Below are positions 38,717 to 47,841 of a DNA stretch of 64,000 nucleotides, piece after piece. The stretch covers positions 1,542,501 to 1,606,500 of the forward strand of contig NZ_LR134386.1 in NCBI RefSeq assembly GCF_900637665.1, written 5' to 3'. This DNA is from Chryseobacterium nakagawai. Its GTDB lineage: Bacteria; Bacteroidota; Bacteroidia; Flavobacteriales; Weeksellaceae. The position numbers and the translations under genes are program-made. Numbering within the stretch: position 1 is the stretch's first letter; each line of letters begins with the position of its first letter. The notes under the pieces are model-generated. The model worked only from the letters and a program-made list of their open reading frames with translations. It was not told where the DNA came from and did not search any database.

Positions 38717-39983
38717 TATTTTCTGGTTCCGAAGGGATCTCAGGCTTGAAGATAATGCAGGACTGCATCACGCTTTAAAAGCAGGGCAGTCAGTAATGCC
38801 GATTTTTATATTTGATACAGAAATTTTAAATCAGCTTCAGGATAAATCTGATAAGAGAGTAGATTATATTCAGCAGGCGCTCAATGATCTCGATAAGGAA
38901 CTTAAAGCCTATAAAAGCGGTCTTAAGACTTATTATGGAAAACCACTTGACGTTTTTAAAAAACTGATCACTGAGTTTGAGATTGATACTATATTTTGCA
39001 ATAAAGACTATGAACCGTCGGCTATAAAAAGAGATCAACAGGTTGCTGAGCTTCTTCATACAGAAGGAATCGCATTTTCTGACTTTAAAGATCAGGTGAT
39101 TTTTGAAAAAAATGAGATTCTGAAAAGTGACGGATCTCCTTACACCGTGTTTACTCCCTATTCAAAAAAATGGAAAGAAAATCTAAAATCCATTGTGGAG
39201 TATACAATAGACTTCAATAGTTTTGCAAAGCTTAAAGATTCTGTAGATATTCTCAGTCTACAGGATATTGGATTTAAAAAAACAGATTTACACTTCATAA
39301 AACCCTCACTGGATAAGAAAGTCATTGATTCTTATCAAAAATACAGAGATTTTCCTGGGTTGGATCATACCACACACCTCGGCGTTGCTCTTCGGTTTGG
39401 AACGATTTCCATAAGAAAATGTGTGAAGTTTGCCCTTGAGCACAGTGAAACATGGCTTAATGAACTGATATGGCGGGAGTTTTTTATGCAGATCCTGTTT
39501 CATTTTCCTTATGTTGTCACTCATTGTTTTAAGAAGAAATACGAGAATATCCGCTGGAGAAATAATGAAGAAGAATTTAAAGCGTGGTGTGAAGGTAAAA
39601 CAGGCTATCCTATTGTAGATGCAGGTATGCGTGAACTTAACACAACGGGATTCATGCACAACCGAGTGAGAATGATTGTAGCTAGTTTTCTTACCAAACA
39701 CTTGTTGATTGACTGGCGATGGGGGGAAGCGTATTTTGGACAAAAACTCTTAGATTACGACCTTTCTGCCAATAACGGAAACTGGCAATGGGCTGCAGGA
39801 TCTGGCTGTGATGCAGCTCCTTATTTCAGAATCTTTAACCCCGAAGAACAAACCAAAAAATTTGATAAAGATCTTACCTATATAAAAAAATGGCTTGTGG
39901 ATTATGATTATCCAAAACCTTTAGTAGAACACAGATTGGCAAGAGAACGTGCATTGGATACCTATAAGAAAGCCCTGATGTAA
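38703..39983 (+). CDS. phrB: Deoxyribodipyrimidine photolyase (class I CPD type)
   Basis: 426 residues. Light-driven repair of cyclobutane dimers. Opens with FWFRRDLRLEDNAGLHHALK, the antenna-domain start. The FAD-binding half has WLNELIWREFFMQILFHFPY, the signature TGYPIVDAGMRELNTTGFMHNR, and WRWGEAYFGQKLLDYDLSANN with NWQW. The 14-bp overlap with crtY shows operon membership and ties DNA photorepair to pigment synthesis. Confidence 0.94.
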   Translation: MKTINIFWFRRDLRLEDNAGLHHALKAGQSVMPIFIFDTEILNQLQDKSDKRVDYIQQALNDLDKELKAYKSGLKTYYGKPLDVFKKLITEFEIDTIFCNKDYEPSAIKRDQQVAELLHTEGIAFSDFKDQVIFEKNEILKSDGSPYTVFTPYSKKWKENLKSIVEYTIDFNSFAKLKDSVDILSLQDIGFKKTDLHFIKPSLDKKVIDSYQKYRDFPGLDHTTHLGVALRFGTISIRKCVKFALEHSETWLNELIWREFFMQILFHFPYVVTHCFKKKYENIRWRNNEEEFKAWCEGKTGYPIVDAGMRELNTTGFMHNRVRMIVASFLTKHLLIDWRWGEAYFGQKLLDYDLSANNGNWQWAAGSGCDAAPYFRIFNPEEQTKKFDKDLTYIKKWLVDYDYPKPLVEHRLARERALDTYKKALM

Positions 39984-40026
39984 TTAAATACTGTGATAAC
40001 AAAATTGGTAATTAAAATATAATAAA

Positions 40027-41055
40027 TTGAGTAAAAAAGGTATTTTATTGGTGAATCTCGGTTCTCCAAGATCAACTTCAGTACCGGATGTCAGGGAGTA
40101 TCTTGACGAATTTCTGATGGATGAAAGAGTAATTGACTATCGTTGGATCTTTCGCGCTCTCCTGGTCCGCGGAATCATATTAAATACGCGGCCTGCCAAA
40201 TCGGCTGAAGCCTATAAAACGGTATGGACAGATGAGGGATCTCCATTGATTCTTATCACTGAAAAAGTTCAGAAAAAACTTCAGAAATTAATGGAAGTGC
40301 CTGTTGAAATAGGCATGCGGTACGCCCAGCCAAGTATTGAAACAGGTATTCAGAAGTTAGTTGATCTTGGGGTTTCTGAAATTGTCTTATTTCCTCTGTA
40401 TCCACAATACGCTATGAGTACAACAGAATCTGTCATTGAAAAAGCAGAAGAGGTAAGAAAAAAGGAATATCCCAACATCAAAATTAATTATGTGCAGCCT
40501 TTTTATAACAGGGATATGTATATTGAGTGTCTGGCGGAAAAAATAAAAGAAAAACTTCCGGAAAATTTTGATGCTTTACAGTTTTCCTACCATGGGATAC
40601 CTGAAAGACATATTTATAAAACAGACCCTACCAAAACATGTAATCTCAACGACTGTTGCTCTAGGGAAACAAATCCCAGCCATCAATTCTGCTATCGTCA
40701 TCAATGCTTTGAGACGACCAGAAAAGTTATTGAATATTTGAATCTGCCACGAGAAAAGACCATTATCTCTTTTCAGTCAAGATTAGGAAAAGACAAATGG
40801 ATCGAACCTTATACTGATCAAACCTTAGAGATAATTCCGTCAAAAGGCGTTGAAAATCTTGCTGTGGTCTGTCCTGCATTTGTGTCCGACTGTCTCGAAA
40901 CACTTGAAGAAATTTCGGTGGAAGGAAAAGAACAGTTTTTGCATGCGGGAGGAAAAAACTTCCATTATATTCCATGTCTTAATGATGATGATGGATGGAT
41001 AGAGGTGATAAAAACACTTTGTGAAGAAAAACTTAATCAGTTTTATCTCGTTTGA
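40027..41055 (+). CDS. hemH: Ferrochelatase
   Basis: 342 residues. Inserts Fe2+ into protoporphyrin IX. TTG start at 40027, since GILLVNLGSP must lie at the N-terminus. The metal-site His is in QFSYHGIPERH (about 195), and the second-site Glu in VCPAFVSDCLETLEEI (about 280-295). A cysteine cluster TCNLNDCC and HQFCYRHQCFETTRK is present at about 215-240, as in some bacterial [2Fe-2S]-free or metal-binding variants. It lies 43 bp after the photolyase gene, so co-transcription is possible. Confidence 0.94.
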   Translation: MSKKGILLVNLGSPRSTSVPDVREYLDEFLMDERVIDYRWIFRALLVRGIILNTRPAKSAEAYKTVWTDEGSPLILITEKVQKKLQKLMEVPVEIGMRYAQPSIETGIQKLVDLGVSEIVLFPLYPQYAMSTTESVIEKAEEVRKKEYPNIKINYVQPFYNRDMYIECLAEKIKEKLPENFDALQFSYHGIPERHIYKTDPTKTCNLNDCCSRETNPSHQFCYRHQCFETTRKVIEYLNLPREKTIISFQSRLGKDKWIEPYTDQTLEIIPSKGVENLAVVCPAFVSDCLETLEEISVEGKEQFLHAGGKNFHYIPCLNDDDGWIEVIKTLCEEKLNQFYLV

Positions 41056-41104
41056 TTATCGGGTGATTATATTTTACTATCCTCATTGAATCCATATTTT
41101 CAAT

Positions 41105-41785
41105 TTAAAAATTAGCAATACGAACCAATTGTTCAATGTTGATTAATTGTATTTTGCGTCCTTCAATTTTAATAAAATTATCTTGTTTAAAATCATTGAG
41201 AATACGGGCTAAGGTTTCTCTTGCTGTCCCCACCATATTGGCCAGATCAATTCGGGATAGCGTGATAAAAACATTTTCTTTGGACTCGTTAGATGCATAT
41301 TTATCATGAAGGATCAATAAGCTGAGAGCAGCCCGTTCTCTAACGGTTCTGTGTGATAAGACTGCCATGAGATTAGCCATGACACTAAACTCGTGACTAA
41401 GGGATTTTAATAAGAGTCTTGAAAAAACTGGTGACTGATTAAGGATATTTAAGAAATCATCTTTTGAAATAAATGAGATGACAGAATTTTCAAGGGTTAA
41501 TGTGGTATCTCCATAAGTCTCATTACTTAAAATAGCAGAATATCCGAAAAATTCACCCGAACTGTAAATGTAAATGATTTGCTCTCTTCCATCATTGTCT
41601 ACTTTGTACTTCTTTATTTTACCTTCATTTAAATAGTAAATACCGGTGGGCTTTGTGCCGTCTGTAAATATAGCTTCATGATTGCGGTAGTTTTTACTTT
41701 TCATGGCAGTAATGAGTAGGTTTTTATCATACTCAGGAAGCTCGTTAAAAAGATATTGATTATTAAAAATAAATTTTGAAACCAT
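41105..41785 (-). CDS. Crp/Fnr-family transcriptional regulator
   Basis: 226 residues. Sensory beta-roll at ~20-130, including EQIIYIYSSGEFFGYSAIL, and a C-terminal winged HTH (LSRIDLANMVGTARETLARILND). No Cys cluster of the Fnr/oxygen type. It converges on hemH and closes the light-related block. A minus-strand TAnnTTTG element (TACTTTTG) lies at 41890-41897. Confidence 0.9.
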   Translation of the reverse strand: MVSKFIFNNQYLFNELPEYDKNLLITAMKSKNYRNHEAIFTDGTKPTGIYYLNEGKIKKYKVDNDGREQIIYIYSSGEFFGYSAILSNETYGDTTLTLENSVISFISKDDFLNILNQSPVFSRLLLKSLSHEFSVMANLMAVLSHRTVRERAALSLLILHDKYASNESKENVFITLSRIDLANMVGTARETLARILNDFKQDNFIKIEGRKIQLINIEQLVRIANF

Positions 41786-41881
41786 AATTTTTACTTCTTA
41801 AATATTGAAAAAGAACTCAAAATTTAACTTAAATCACATTTTAAGCCTACATAAATCACCAAGTTATCTTTCTAAACGGAT

Positions 41882-41897
41882 TATTTTTGCAAAAGTA
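41882..41897. promoter_or_regulatory. Back-to-back TAnnTTTG elements (divergent promoters)
   Basis: TATTTTTG (41882-41889, plus) directly abuts CAAAAGTA (41890-41897, minus TACTTTTG). The minus element would start the Crp-type gene about 100 nt upstream of its ATG; the plus element points to the gene-poor region before the ICE. Confidence 0.45.
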
Positions 41898-42001
41898 AGA
41901 AAATTGCTCTTGAAATGGGAAAGAAAGTCTTTTTAAGAGATGAACTGAATGTAATGAAGAGAAGTTAGAGATAAATTATTATATAACGAATTTTTAAGTA
42001 T

Positions 42002-42076
42002 ACTGGATAAATAAAAACATGTACTCTTCATATACATATTGATATAGCCAAATTTTTTACCTTTTATTTATCCAGT
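42002..42076. repeat. 15-bp perfect inverted repeat near the ICE boundary
   Basis: ACTGGATAAATAAAA (42002-42016) and TTTTATTTATCCAGT (42062-42076). The right arm is followed by TATTTTTTATTG. It could be a large-loop terminator or an element end. Confidence 0.5.
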
Positions 42077-42424
42077 TATTTTTTATTGAAAAAGATTAAT
42101 ATAGTCCAAAGTGACTAATAAAGAAGAGTTTACAAGAACCGGAAGTGCTATCGGTAACGATTTAGTAATGGTGCTTACTGCACTCGCTTTCATTTGATTA
42201 CCTTGTAAATCATTACTGCAAATCTAATAAAAAAAGGGTAAAGTAACAGCATACTTTACCCCTTTTTCGTTTTTTACCCTCCCTCAAAAAAAGGTATTTA
42301 AAATAAATCTTTCCCAATATGGGGACACTATGTGATAATGCTTTACATATTATTTCCAAGTTTTGGCAAATCAACGAAGATGTAGTTCCGAAACAAATAG
42401 TCCCAATATCTAAACGTCTAAGCT
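42077..42424. other. Intergenic region before the ICE genes, no supported gene
   Basis: A GTG at 42111 opens 28 codons (TNKEEFTRTGSAIGNDLVMV) to a TGA at 42195; a minus-strand frame of 36 codons overlaps it. Neither has a recognisable family, so this may be the tail of a gene lost at the element junction. The terminator at 42236 and the RteC start at 42425 follow. Confidence 0.35.
42236..42268 (+). terminator. Strong terminator at the left edge of the ICE region
   Basis: GGGTAAAGTA and TACTTTACCC (10 bp) with a 6-nt loop, followed by CCTTTTT. Confidence 0.85.
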
Positions 42425-43270
42425 ATGGAAATCGTATTGAACAAAGTATTATCGGAAATTCAGCATCAGGAAGATAAGCTATCTTCTCAAATGATGCAAA
42501 CTGCGGATGAGGCTTATCAAATGACCTTATTCTTAAAGGAGATGCTGTTTTCTATAAAGATGAAAGTCTTACAGACCGGATTTAAGAACGAACAGCAGGA
42601 AATCAATTTTTTTAAGAACATCAAACCGCAGATTTTAGGAAAACTTATTTATTACAATAAAGTATTCCGCATTGAAACTACCTGCCCAGTGAGTACCGGG
42701 AGAATACATCAAAGCTATTTTGAAAACCAACTTAAAATCCTCAAATCCGAATATAAGGAAAGCATATCCAATGAGGATTTTTACAGGTACTATCGTGCAG
42801 GCAGAACTGACCGTGACCACAGTTATTTCAGGCTCGGAAAAATCAATTACCACGATGGTCTGAAAAGTAATGTATTTGAAATTGACCTTAGCTTTTCTAC
42901 TTATTACGATAACAAAGTTGCCCATATTATAGCCAATGAATTACTTTATACTTTTTTACTTACCAAAATAAACCCTGAAAAAAATCCCGATGCCATTTCA
43001 ATAAATGGTGATGGAAACAAAGACATTTCGTGGACGAACTCGCAAAATGCACTGATAGAATTAATTTACGCCTTGTATGCTTCCAAATCTATTGCATACG
43101 GTAAAATAGGCATCAGGAAGTTAGCATTGATTTTCCAAATCCTCTTCCGAACGCCCCTGAACGATATACATCATTCTTTCCACAGAATGAAAACAAGGGC
43201 AGGCTCCCGAACGGTATTTTTAGACCAACTCAAAATTTCCCTCGAAGAATATATGGATAAAGACCTTTAG
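42425..43270 (+). CDS. RteC-family ICE regulator, copy 1
   Basis: 281 residues, full RteC length. In CTnDOT, RteC activates the excision genes. Family pattern: EEINFF-like EQQEINFFKNIKPQILGKLIYY, FYRYYRAGRTDRDHSYFRLG, YDNKVAHIIANELLYTFL, and WTNSQNALIELIYALYASK. Helical DNA-binding C-terminus (IGIRKLALIFQILFRTPL). It precedes the excisionase-like HTH gene at 43521, the same order as rteC-xis in related elements. About 30% alike by eye to the copy at 60896. Confidence 0.9.
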   Translation: MEIVLNKVLSEIQHQEDKLSSQMMQTADEAYQMTLFLKEMLFSIKMKVLQTGFKNEQQEINFFKNIKPQILGKLIYYNKVFRIETTCPVSTGRIHQSYFENQLKILKSEYKESISNEDFYRYYRAGRTDRDHSYFRLGKINYHDGLKSNVFEIDLSFSTYYDNKVAHIIANELLYTFLLTKINPEKNPDAISINGDGNKDISWTNSQNALIELIYALYASKSIAYGKIGIRKLALIFQILFRTPLNDIHHSFHRMKTRAGSRTVFLDQLKISLEEYMDKDL

Positions 43271-43292
43271 CAATATCAGCACAAGGGTTTGG

Positions 43293-43321
43293 AAGCAGTA
43301 CACAAAATGTACTGCTTTTTC
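43293..43321 (+). terminator. Terminator after rteC
   Basis: AAGCAGTAC and GTACTGCTT (9 bp) with a 7-nt loop, then TTTC. Confidence 0.8.
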
Positions 43322-43333
43322 TTTGCCCATATA

Positions 43334-43465
43334 TGCCAATTGGCAAATGTTGGCAAAAGGCTACTACAAAATAACCGAAATACCCTAAAACCCTTATTAA
43401 ACAAGGGTTTTTCTCACTGCAAAAAATTTGAAAAAAAGTGCCAAACCAATGGGTACGTATTGGCA
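43334..43465. repeat. Cluster of TTGGCA/TGCCAA motifs upstream of the excisionase-like gene
   Basis: TGCCAATTGGCA is a perfect 12-bp palindrome at 43334-43345; further TTGGCA at 43350 and 43460, and TGCCAA at 43439. CCAAT...ATTGG also form an inverted pair at 43446-43464. Likely operator array for RteC or for the HTH protein encoded at 43521. Confidence 0.5.
43387..43412 (+). terminator. Hairpin with T tract in the motif cluster
   Basis: AAAACCCTT and AAGGGTTTT (9 bp), 7-nt loop. Placed between the rteC terminator and the HTH gene, it could act as an attenuator. Confidence 0.65.
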
Positions 43466-43520
43466 GACAAACACTGCAACACTTCTGAATTTTGCTATGT
43501 GAACATTAAACAACAGTGCT

Positions 43521-43874
43521 ATGAACATTATAACAGTTGACGAAGAAGTGTGGAAGCACCTCAACGAACGGTTGAAAGCCATTAGCGAATATATCCTCAA
43601 ACTGGAAGATACAAGCTACGATAGCTTATGGCTCAACAACCACGAAGTCTGCCAGTATCTCCACATCAGCGAAAAAACGTTGTGGCGTATGCGCACCAAC
43701 GGGCAGATAGCTTTTTCAAAAATGTACGGGCAGTATTACTATACGATTGGTGCTATCAAGGAAATGCTCAACGCTAACGCCGTGCAGACGACCGATGAAT
43801 ATGTGGAGCAGCTTATGGCGAAAGGCAAAAGCTATATCGAGAAAGGCAGAAAGCTGAAATCAGGTAATCATTAA
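43521..43874 (+). CDS. Helix-turn-helix protein, excisionase-like
   Basis: 117 residues. MerR/Xis-type HTH in the middle: LWLNNHEVCQYLHISEKTLW then RTNGQIAFSKMYGQYYYT. This matches the small DNA-bending excision proteins of Bacteroidota ICEs. Lies after RteC and the TTGGCA motif cluster and 12 bp before a second HTH gene of the same kind. Expected to help the element integrase in excision; the integrase itself is outside the window. Confidence 0.85.
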   Translation: MNIITVDEEVWKHLNERLKAISEYILKLEDTSYDSLWLNNHEVCQYLHISEKTLWRMRTNGQIAFSKMYGQYYYTIGAIKEMLNANAVQTTDEYVEQLMAKGKSYIEKGRKLKSGNH

Positions 43875-43886
43875 AAGCGTACCCGT

Positions 43887-44195
43887 ATGAATATCGACAA
43901 AATGGAATTTGTGGCGTGGATGGAACGCATAATGGACAGGCTGGACATTCTTGGCAACCACATAGACGATTTACAAAAGAAGCGCAACAGCATAGACGGC
44001 GAAGAGTTACTGGATAATCAGGATTTATTGCAAATGCTGAAAATCAGTAACCGTTCCCTGCAACGGTATCGCTCCATAGGTAAGCTCCCTTATTATACCA
44101 TTAGCGGAAAACTGTATTACAAGCTATCCGATGTGCATCAGTTCATCAGGGAAAGTTTTAACCCTCCGTTACCTAAACTGGATGCCAATAAGTGA
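43887..44195 (+). CDS. Helix-turn-helix protein, second excisionase-like
   Basis: 102 residues. Similar architecture to the preceding gene: helical start, then LLDNQDLLQMLKISNRSLQR and YRSIGKLPYYTISGKLYYKL, i.e. an HTH_17-like fold with a C-terminal wing. Paired HTH genes like this sit beside topoisomerase/DUF3945 genes in CTnDOT-like elements. 12 bp after its neighbour. Confidence 0.85.
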   Translation: MNIDKMEFVAWMERIMDRLDILGNHIDDLQKKRNSIDGEELLDNQDLLQMLKISNRSLQRYRSIGKLPYYTISGKLYYKLSDVHQFIRESFNPPLPKLDANK

Positions 44196-44280
44196 CAAAC
44201 GCTGCCTTTGAGTGCCACATAAAGCAAATCAGTGAAGGCTTCCTTTACATTCGACCGTGAAATTTTAAAATTTTCAGACT

Positions 44281-45741
44281 ATGGGCGAAGAAACAACAAC
44301 TAAACAGGAAATGCCCGAACAGCTTTCGGACATATTACTCGTACTGGATAAAGAGAAAATGAAAATCCAGGCAGTAAAAAGTATCGACGAAAACGGGAAA
44401 ATGGAAACCGTTGAACCCACCAAGAAAAACCAAAACCAGTTTATGCGTGTGGACAAAAGCGGCGATTTCTTTTCCAACTTCTTTTCCAATTTTTTCAGCC
44501 AGTTAAAGAACCCTACAAACTTTACTTTCTTCAAAGTGCCTGCTCCGGTTGCTGCTGAAAAAGCAGAGGAGCTGCAAAAGCACATAGATAAGCCCACTCC
44601 ACAGGGCGAAAAAGTGCTGAAAGAACACGAAGTAAAAGCAGAAACCCAACCCGATAAAAAACAAGAAAATCAAAATAATATGGCAACAGCACAAACAACA
44701 ACGGAAGCAAGCGAATACCGCTACAAGCCGGAGCAGATTGATTGGGACACGATGAAGAACCTCGGATTAAGCAAAGAGTATCTTGAAAAAAGAAACCTGC
44801 TCGACCCTTTGCTAAGAGGTTACAAAACCAATGAGCTTTTACCGATAGGTATTAACCTCGGTGGTTCTATCCTCCGCACGGATGCCCGCCTGTCTTTACA
44901 ACAAGGGGAAGACGGCAATGTTATCGTGGCAATACACGGTATTAAAAGAGAACCTAACCTACACTTTGAGTTTTTCGGTCATAAGTTTACGGACGAAGAC
45001 AAGAAAAACCTGCTCGAAACGGGCAATATGGGGCGTGTGGTTAATTTGGTAAATTCCAAAACAGGCGAACTGATGCCCTCCATTATCAGCATTGACAGGC
45101 TAACCAATGATGTGATTGCACTGCGCACGGAGTTTATCAAAATTCCCGATGAAATTAAGGGCGTAAAGCTGAATGACGAACAGAAACAAACTTTAATGGA
45201 GGGCAAACCACTCTATTTAGAGGGTATGATTTCCACTAAGGGAACAGAGTTTTCGGCAACGGTACAATTCAATGCGGACAAACGATATGTTGAGTTCCTG
45301 TTTGACAGAAGCAACAACAATCAGCAAGCGCAAACGAACCAACAGAACGCCCAACAAAACAATCAGCAAAGCCAATCGCAGGAAGCTCCAAGAACTTTCA
45401 GGGGCAAAGAACTGGATGATGAGCAGTACAACAAGTTCAAAGCCGGACAAACCATATACGTTGAACTGAAAGACAAAAAAGACCAACCGTATAAGGGTTA
45501 TATCACGTTCGACAAAGATACCGGAAAGACCAATTTTGAGTTTCCCGGTCAGTACAAAGCACGGGTAGAACCTGCCGAAACTCATAAAACACAAACTGCC
45601 GTCAATTCGGAGGGTAAAACCAACGAAGCGACCAAGAACGCCCAAGAGCCTTTGAAGTCCGGGCAGCAAAGACCGAAAAACGAGAAGCAGCAGGAGCAAC
45701 AGGATAACAAGCCTGAAAAATCCAAAGGCAGAAAAATGTAA
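44281..45741 (+). CDS. DUF3945/DUF4099-type ICE protein
   Basis: 486 residues. Repeated DUF3945-like units are visible: WDTMKNLGLSKEYLEKRNLL and LLPIGINLGGSILRTDARLSL around 150-200, and TPxxx-type PLYLEGMISTKGTEFSATVQ around 310. A shorter third copy is RGKELDDEQYNKFKAGQTIY. The C-terminal 110 residues are rich in Gln, Asn and Lys and probably unstructured. Found next to topoisomerase III in many Bacteroidota ICEs; function unknown, likely DNA processing. GC clearly above the chromosomal genes. Confidence 0.85.
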   Translation: MGEETTTKQEMPEQLSDILLVLDKEKMKIQAVKSIDENGKMETVEPTKKNQNQFMRVDKSGDFFSNFFSNFFSQLKNPTNFTFFKVPAPVAAEKAEELQKHIDKPTPQGEKVLKEHEVKAETQPDKKQENQNNMATAQTTTEASEYRYKPEQIDWDTMKNLGLSKEYLEKRNLLDPLLRGYKTNELLPIGINLGGSILRTDARLSLQQGEDGNVIVAIHGIKREPNLHFEFFGHKFTDEDKKNLLETGNMGRVVNLVNSKTGELMPSIISIDRLTNDVIALRTEFIKIPDEIKGVKLNDEQKQTLMEGKPLYLEGMISTKGTEFSATVQFNADKRYVEFLFDRSNNNQQAQTNQQNAQQNNQQSQSQEAPRTFRGKELDDEQYNKFKAGQTIYVELKDKKDQPYKGYITFDKDTGKTNFEFPGQYKARVEPAETHKTQTAVNSEGKTNEATKNAQEPLKSGQQRPKNEKQQEQQDNKPEKSKGRKM

Positions 45742-45747
45742 TACAGT

Positions 45748-47841
45748 ATGAAAACAATCATTGCAGAAAAACCAAGCGTAGCAAGGGAAATAGCCGGACT
45801 TGTGGGAGCATCCGATAAAAAGGATGGCTACCTGACAGGTAACGGCTATTTTGTTACGTGGGCATTCGGTCATTTAATAGGACTGGGAATGCCCGAAGAT
45901 TACGGCATTTCGGGATTTGATAAAGCATCCCTGCCGATATTGCCCAACCCGTTTTTATTGACCGTCCGCAAGGTCAAAAAAGACAAAGGGTACACCGCCG
46001 ATACTGGCGCATTAAAGCAACTGAAAGTCATTGAGCAGCTTTTTAAGCAAAGCAACAGCATCATCGTTGCTACCGATGCAGGTCGTGAGGGCGAACTCAT
46101 TTTCAGGTACATTTATGAATACCTGAAATGCAACAAACCTTTTGAACGCCTTTGGATAAGTTCGCTTACCGAAAAGGCAATAAAGCAAGGCTTCAACAAC
46201 CTAAAAGACGGGGCAGCATTTGACGGACTGTATCAGGCAGCGCAAGGCAGAAGCCGTGCCGACTGGCTTGTAGGCATCAATGCTACACAGGCATTGAGCA
46301 TTGCCGCAGGCAATGGTATCTATTCCCTTGGAAGAGTGCAAACGCCCACACTGGCTTTGATATGCAAACGTTACCTCGACAATAAGAATTTCACGGTAAA
46401 GAAATACTGGCAGATACAATTAACGCACAACAAAGCCCAGGTTGATTTCAAAAGTATTTCCGCAACCAAATGGGACGAAAAGCAACTTGCCGATGATACC
46501 CTTAAAGCTATTCAGCGTTGCGCAACGGCAACCGTTACCTCGGTAGAAACCAAAAGCGTTACAGAACAGCCGCCATTGCTTTTTGACCTAACTGGCTTAC
46601 AAAAGGAAGCCAACAAAAGGCTGAAATTATCTGCTGAAGCAACGCTCAATATTGCACAAAGCCTGTACGAAAAGAAGTTTATCACGTACCCACGTACCGG
46701 AAGCAAATATATCCCTGAAGATATGTGGGCTGAAATTCCAAACCTTGTGCGGGCTTTGCAAAACCGTGAGGATTGCAAACAAGCCCTTACCAAAATCAAA
46801 TGGGGACGGTTCAACAAACGTATCTTGAATGACCTCCGTGTAACGGACCATCACGGTTTGTTGATTACGGATAAAGTACCGTCTGTACTCAATGCAGACG
46901 AAAACAAGATTTACAATATGATTGCGCTTCGGTTGCTCGAAGCCATATCACAAGCCTGTGTAAAGGAAATAACCAATGTTTCATTACAGGTATTGCATTA
47001 CGATTTTGCGGCAAAAGGCTGTAAAATTCAGGAAGCGGGTTGGCGTTCCATAAAAGGAAGTTTTACCGATGACGGCGAAGAGCCAGTGCAGGAACTACCC
47101 GAACTGCACAAAGGCGACGAACTTGCCATAAAGGAAGCCGCCGTTTTGGAAAAACAGATCAAGCCGCCAGTGCTTTATACCGAAGCCGGGCTTTTGTCGG
47201 CTATGGAAACCGCAGGGAAAGAAATCGAAAACGAGGAAGAGCGCAAAGCCCTCAAAAATATAGGTATCGGAACTCCAGCAACAAGAGCCGCCATTATTGA
47301 AACCCTGTTTACCCGTAATTATATCCAAAGGGATAAACGTTCCTTAGTTCCTACCGAAAAAGGATTGCAAGTGTACGAGTTGGTCAAAGACCGGAAAATT
47401 GCGGATGTGGCAATGACCGCCGAATGGGAATTGGCATTGCAGAAAATCGAAAATAACGAAGCGAATGCCGGAACATTCCAAAAGGAAATGGAAACCTATG
47501 CCAAATCCATTACAGATGAATTACTGCAAACTTCCATCGCAAGCACCAATCAGCCAAAACTGACCTGCCCGAAATGCAAAAGTAAGCAGCTTATTATCCG
47601 TGATAAGATTGTAAAATGCCCTGATGAGGCGTGTAACTGGGTGCAGTTCCGCACGGTCTGCGGTGTACAAATCAGTATTGAAAATGTAACAAGCCTTGTC
47701 AATAAAGGCAAAACCTCTCTTATCAAAGGAATGGAAAGCAAAGCCGGAAAGAAATTCGATGCTTATATCGTGCTGAACGATAAAGCCGAAAGTTCCTTTG
47801 AGTTTGAGAAAAACAAAAGCAGTAAACGAAATGGAAAATAA
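45748..47841 (+). CDS. topB: DNA topoisomerase III (type IA)
   Basis: 697 residues. Toprim domain with IIAEKPSVAREIAGLVGAS and the metal site VATDAGREGELIFRY; active-site Tyr314 in FITYPRTGSKYIP. A four-Cys zinc-binding segment near the C-terminus (CPKCKSKQLIIRDKIVKCPD, then EAC) contacts DNA. ICE-encoded copy, probably resolves intermediates during transfer. Starts 6 bp after DUF3945 and its stop overlaps the next ATG. Confidence 0.95.
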   Translation: MKTIIAEKPSVAREIAGLVGASDKKDGYLTGNGYFVTWAFGHLIGLGMPEDYGISGFDKASLPILPNPFLLTVRKVKKDKGYTADTGALKQLKVIEQLFKQSNSIIVATDAGREGELIFRYIYEYLKCNKPFERLWISSLTEKAIKQGFNNLKDGAAFDGLYQAAQGRSRADWLVGINATQALSIAAGNGIYSLGRVQTPTLALICKRYLDNKNFTVKKYWQIQLTHNKAQVDFKSISATKWDEKQLADDTLKAIQRCATATVTSVETKSVTEQPPLLFDLTGLQKEANKRLKLSAEATLNIAQSLYEKKFITYPRTGSKYIPEDMWAEIPNLVRALQNREDCKQALTKIKWGRFNKRILNDLRVTDHHGLLITDKVPSVLNADENKIYNMIALRLLEAISQACVKEITNVSLQVLHYDFAAKGCKIQEAGWRSIKGSFTDDGEEPVQELPELHKGDELAIKEAAVLEKQIKPPVLYTEAGLLSAMETAGKEIENEEERKALKNIGIGTPATRAAIIETLFTRNYIQRDKRSLVPTEKGLQVYELVKDRKIADVAMTAEWELALQKIENNEANAGTFQKEMETYAKSITDELLQTSIASTNQPKLTCPKCKSKQLIIRDKIVKCPDEACNWVQFRTVCGVQISIENVTSLVNKGKTSLIKGMESKAGKKFDAYIVLNDKAESSFEFEKNKSSKRNGK

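Noticed and set aside
42111-42197. 28-codon GTG frame before the ICE
   Set aside because: Too short, no family, a rival frame on the other strand; may be a gene tail at the junction.
45217-45873. 218-residue minus-strand frame across DUF3945 and topB
   Set aside because: Leu/Val/Phe-rich shadow of two well-supported plus-strand genes.
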